DNA from: Kineosporia sp. R_H_3
GTDB lineage: Bacteria > Actinomycetota > Actinomycetes > Actinomycetales > Kineosporiaceae
DNA: 32,012 nt
Assembly (NCBI RefSeq): GCF_002198675.1
Contig: NZ_MWLL01000073.1
Coordinates: forward strand, 1 to 32,012
Direction of reading: 5' to 3'
Position numbers and translations under genes: made by a program. Positions 30,289 to 32,012 of this stretch are shown in pieces; the stretch's first letter is position 1, and the number at the start of each line of letters is the position of its first letter. Under the pieces are notes generated by a model, which did not search any database, was not told the origin of the DNA, and saw only the letters and a list, made by a program, of their open reading frames with translations.

Positions 30289-30338
30289 GGGCGGAGGATA
30301 GGGCCCCCGGGCCCGGTGCCGTCGTCCGCCGCGGTCGT

Positions 30339-30779
30339 TCAGTGCCGGCGTGCCGGGCGCGCCGCGAGCGCGTCCTGCGGCTCCGGGGCGATCGCGACCG
30401 GGGCGAGCGCGAGCACCTGGGCCACGCAGTCGTGGCACTCCCGGCGCCGCAGGTAGCCCCGTGAGCTCGTCGCGACGACGGTGCCGTCGGCCGCCTCGAG
30501 GACCCAGGTCCAGCGGCCGGTGCGCGCGTTGCGGACGAGGACCGTCGAGGCGCCGAGGACGGCCGTGCGGGCCCGCTCCACGGCCTCGACGCACGCCTGC
30601 GGCGACGCGTACACCGCGGGGGAGCGGGCGAGGTCGCGGTGGTTGCGGCTCAGCAGCCGCCACCCGAACCACGGGACGTCGCGCCCGTCCGTCGCGACCG
30701 GCTCGACCACGGGCCACGACGGGTCGAGGTTCGCACCGGTGCGCACGCCACCGACGATCTGGAAACGGGCCGTCTCCAT
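30339..30779 (-). CDS. DUF1508/YegP-like protein
   Basis: This 146-residue protein has the two-repeat beta-hairpin pattern of YegP-like (DUF1508) proteins. The first repeat is GWRLLSRNHRDLARSPAVYASPQACVEAVERAR, near residues 38-70. The second is WTWVLEAADGTVVATSSRGYLRRRECHDCVAQV, near residues 88-120. Both go from an aromatic strand to a Ser-x-Tyr turn and then a helix. Function in this family is unknown. ATG 30779 is preferred over the longer frame to 31019, whose N-terminus is Arg/Pro-rich. It lies 50 bp upstream of the HAD gene in the same direction. Confidence 0.75.
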   Translation of the reverse strand: METARFQIVGGVRTGANLDPSWPVVEPVATDGRDVPWFGWRLLSRNHRDLARSPAVYASPQACVEAVERARTAVLGASTVLVRNARTGRWTWVLEAADGTVVATSSRGYLRRRECHDCVAQVLALAPVAIAPEPQDALAARPARRH

Positions 30780-31033
30780 CGTCGCAGCCCTCCGCACGCC
30801 CGTCCGGGCAGCAGGTCCGCACCGGACGCCCCACGCTGTCGCGTCCGCGTCACCCGGGGGCGTCGCGAGGTTGAACGGGAGGGGAGCACTGCGTGAAGAA
30901 CGGTGTCGCCCGGCACCCGACGCCTCGCCCCAGGGGGCCCGCGGGTGGTCTTTCGCCGACCTGTCCGCGCGGCGACCGCGGTCGGGGTAACTTCTGCTTC
31001 CCCAGAAGATCGTCTTCACGAGGAGATCGCTCG

Positions 31034-31417
31034 ATGAGCTTCGCCGACGCAGTACGCACCTGCCTGTCCAAGTACGTCGACTTCAGCGGCCGGGCGCGCC
31101 GCTCGGAGTACTGGTGGTTCTACCTCGCCGCGATCATCCTGATCGTGGTCGGCATCGTCATCGACGGGGTCGTCGGGACCACGTCGGTCTTCCAGGGTCT
31201 CGCGAGCCTCGCGATCCTGCTGCCGTCCCTCGCGGCCGGGGTCCGCCGCCTGCACGACACCGACCGTTCCGGCTGGATGATCCTCCTCGGCCTCATCCCG
31301 CTCGCCGGTCCGATCATCCTGCTCGTGTTCTTCGTCCAGGACAGCAAGCCCGGCGCGAACCAGTACGGCCCCAACCCGAAGATGTCGGGCGAGGTCGCCT
31401 ACGGGGCGCCGGCCTGA
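31034..31417 (+). CDS. DUF805 family membrane protein
   Basis: This 127-residue protein shows the DUF805 layout: an amphipathic start FADAVRTCLSKYVDFSGRARRSEYWWFYL, then three hydrophobic helices (AAIILIVVGIVIDGVVG, GLASLAILLPSLAAGV, WMILLGLIPLAGPIILLVFFV). Between the second and third helix lies VRRLHDTDRSGW, the most conserved part of the family. It ends NQYGPNPK, also usual. ATG 31034 follows GAGGAGA at about 8 nt. Function is unknown; members are inner-membrane proteins sometimes linked to stress. A strong terminator follows. Confidence 0.92.
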   Translation: MSFADAVRTCLSKYVDFSGRARRSEYWWFYLAAIILIVVGIVIDGVVGTTSVFQGLASLAILLPSLAAGVRRLHDTDRSGWMILLGLIPLAGPIILLVFFVQDSKPGANQYGPNPKMSGEVAYGAPA

Positions 31418-31440
31418 CGGCTGCCCGACCCGCTCCACGC

Positions 31441-31476
31441 CGAAGGCCGGCCGCCCGCGAGGGCGACCGGCCTTCG
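31441..31476. terminator. Terminator hairpin between convergent genes
   Basis: Arms CGAAGGCCGG (31441-31450) and CCGGCCTTCG (31467-31476), with inner CGCCC/GGGCG around GCGA, lie between the DUF805 gene and the convergent DNRLRE gene. The 3' part (CCGGCCTTCGTGCTG) is repeated just downstream (31484-31498). Confidence 0.75.
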
Positions 31477-31514
31477 TGCTGCCCGGCCTTCGTGCTGGTC
31501 CGGGGCCGCCGGTG

Positions 31515-32012
31515 TCAGGTCGTCGAGACGACGAGCTGCGGCGGGTTGGCCCCCTCCCGGCTGGAGAAGATCCCCGAGTCCGTGCTGGACGTCGTGAGCC
31601 CGAGGTCGAGGGTGCCGTTCGCCGTCACCGCGGAGGTGACGTCGAGCTCCACCCACTGGCCCACGGTCGTTCGCCCCGCCGTCGACAGCGCGGCCCCGGA
31701 CGTCGCCGGCTGGGTGCTCCACGTCAGCCCGGTCTCGGTCCACGCACCGGTCGTCCGGAAGACCGACCCGCCGACGGCGCTCGCGTCGGTGACGAACAGA
31801 CGCAGCTTCGCCGAGGTCACGGTCGAGGCGATGCCGGAGACCGAGAACCGCAGGTACGTCCGGTAGTCCCCGGGCGAGGCCGTCGTCCCGGCGCGCAGCC
31901 GCACCGACGTCGCGGTGCCGTAGTTCGTCGTCGCGCTCGTCGACTTCGTCTGCGCGTCGGCGACGGGCGTGAAGGTCAGCGACGTCCCGGGCGACGGTGG
32001 CGGGGGCGGAGG
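31515..32012 (-). CDS. DNRLRE (CBM96-like) domain protein, C-terminal part
   Basis: The gene enters from the right edge and is open for 165 codons to its stop. It begins with a Pro-rich linker (PPPPPPSPGT), followed by one DNRLRE domain: FTPVADAQTKSTSATTNYGTATSVRLRAG, YRTYLRFSVSGI, AKLRLFVTDAS, then WTETGLTWSTQP, WVELDVTSAV and FSSREGANPPQLVVS at the end. This is a secreted beta-sandwich domain found at the ends of large extracellular enzymes, where it probably binds carbohydrate. A catalytic domain is expected outside the window. The frame is certain because the domain pattern continues across the in-frame GTG at 31904. Confidence 0.9.
   Translation of the reverse strand, partial: PPPPPPSPGTSLTFTPVADAQTKSTSATTNYGTATSVRLRAGTTASPGDYRTYLRFSVSGIASTVTSAKLRLFVTDASAVGGSVFRTTGAWTETGLTWSTQPATSGAALSTAGRTTVGQWVELDVTSAVTANGTLDLGLTTSSTDSGIFSSREGANPPQLVVSTT

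Overview
The window is very GC-rich with dense, often 4-nt-overlapping genes. A mycothiol-type DinB protein, an AfsR/SARP-type regulator, an MmyB-like XRE regulator, pyruvate phosphate dikinase and DUF805 genes all point to an actinomycete, most likely Micrococcales near Cellulomonas. That taxon is inferred from gene content and composition, not from a marker gene.

The main structural fact is a 44-bp exact direct repeat. One copy (23130-23173) is the 3' part of an intact tRNA-Lys(CUU) gene on the minus strand. The other (169-212) is a bare tRNA fragment. The repeats bracket about 22.9 kb, which reads as an island integrated at the tRNA 3' end. No integrase, excisionase or transfer gene lies between them, so it looks like a decayed or passively mobilised (CIME-like) element. 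Its left end holds two genes typical of actinobacterial integrative elements (252-2167).

Inside the island there are four blocks. (1) 2431-5082: two ArsR-controlled operons, DinB-like/ArsR/SRPBCC/YjbR-like and ArsR/YCII-like, each behind its own palindromic operator. (2) 5184-5981: a lone methyltransferase. (3) 6044-17452: an ECF-sigma system. It comprises a Met-rich membrane protein with a Crp/Fnr regulator, a small HxxxCxxC protein with a disulfide oxidoreductase, and a seven-gene minus-strand operon. That operon encodes a YnjB-type lipoprotein, two permeases, an ATPase, a radical SAM protein, a TVP38/TMEM64 membrane protein and a CDP-alcohol phosphatidyltransferase. The block ends with the sigma factor, a zinc-finger anti-sigma factor and a small membrane protein. 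Four promoters share a -35/-10 pair (CCGGGAA, 17-18 nt, GGGTTCC), including one in front of the sigma gene, so the block looks like one self-contained regulon. (4) 17409-22864: an AfsR-like STAND regulator divergent from three SRPBCC proteins and an XRE regulator.

Right of the tRNA the sequence looks like ordinary chromosome: a small hypothetical gene, pyruvate phosphate dikinase, an SRPBCC protein, a CrtI-like oxidoreductase, a duplicated-motif small protein, a HAD hydrolase, a YegP-like protein, a DUF805 membrane protein, and the C-terminal part of a secreted DNRLRE-domain protein running off the window.

The most interesting item is the ECF regulon. It joins a YnjBCD-like importer to radical SAM, flavin disulfide, phosphatidyltransferase and TVP38 functions, and two of its four promoters place the predicted transcription start exactly on a start codon (leaderless translation).
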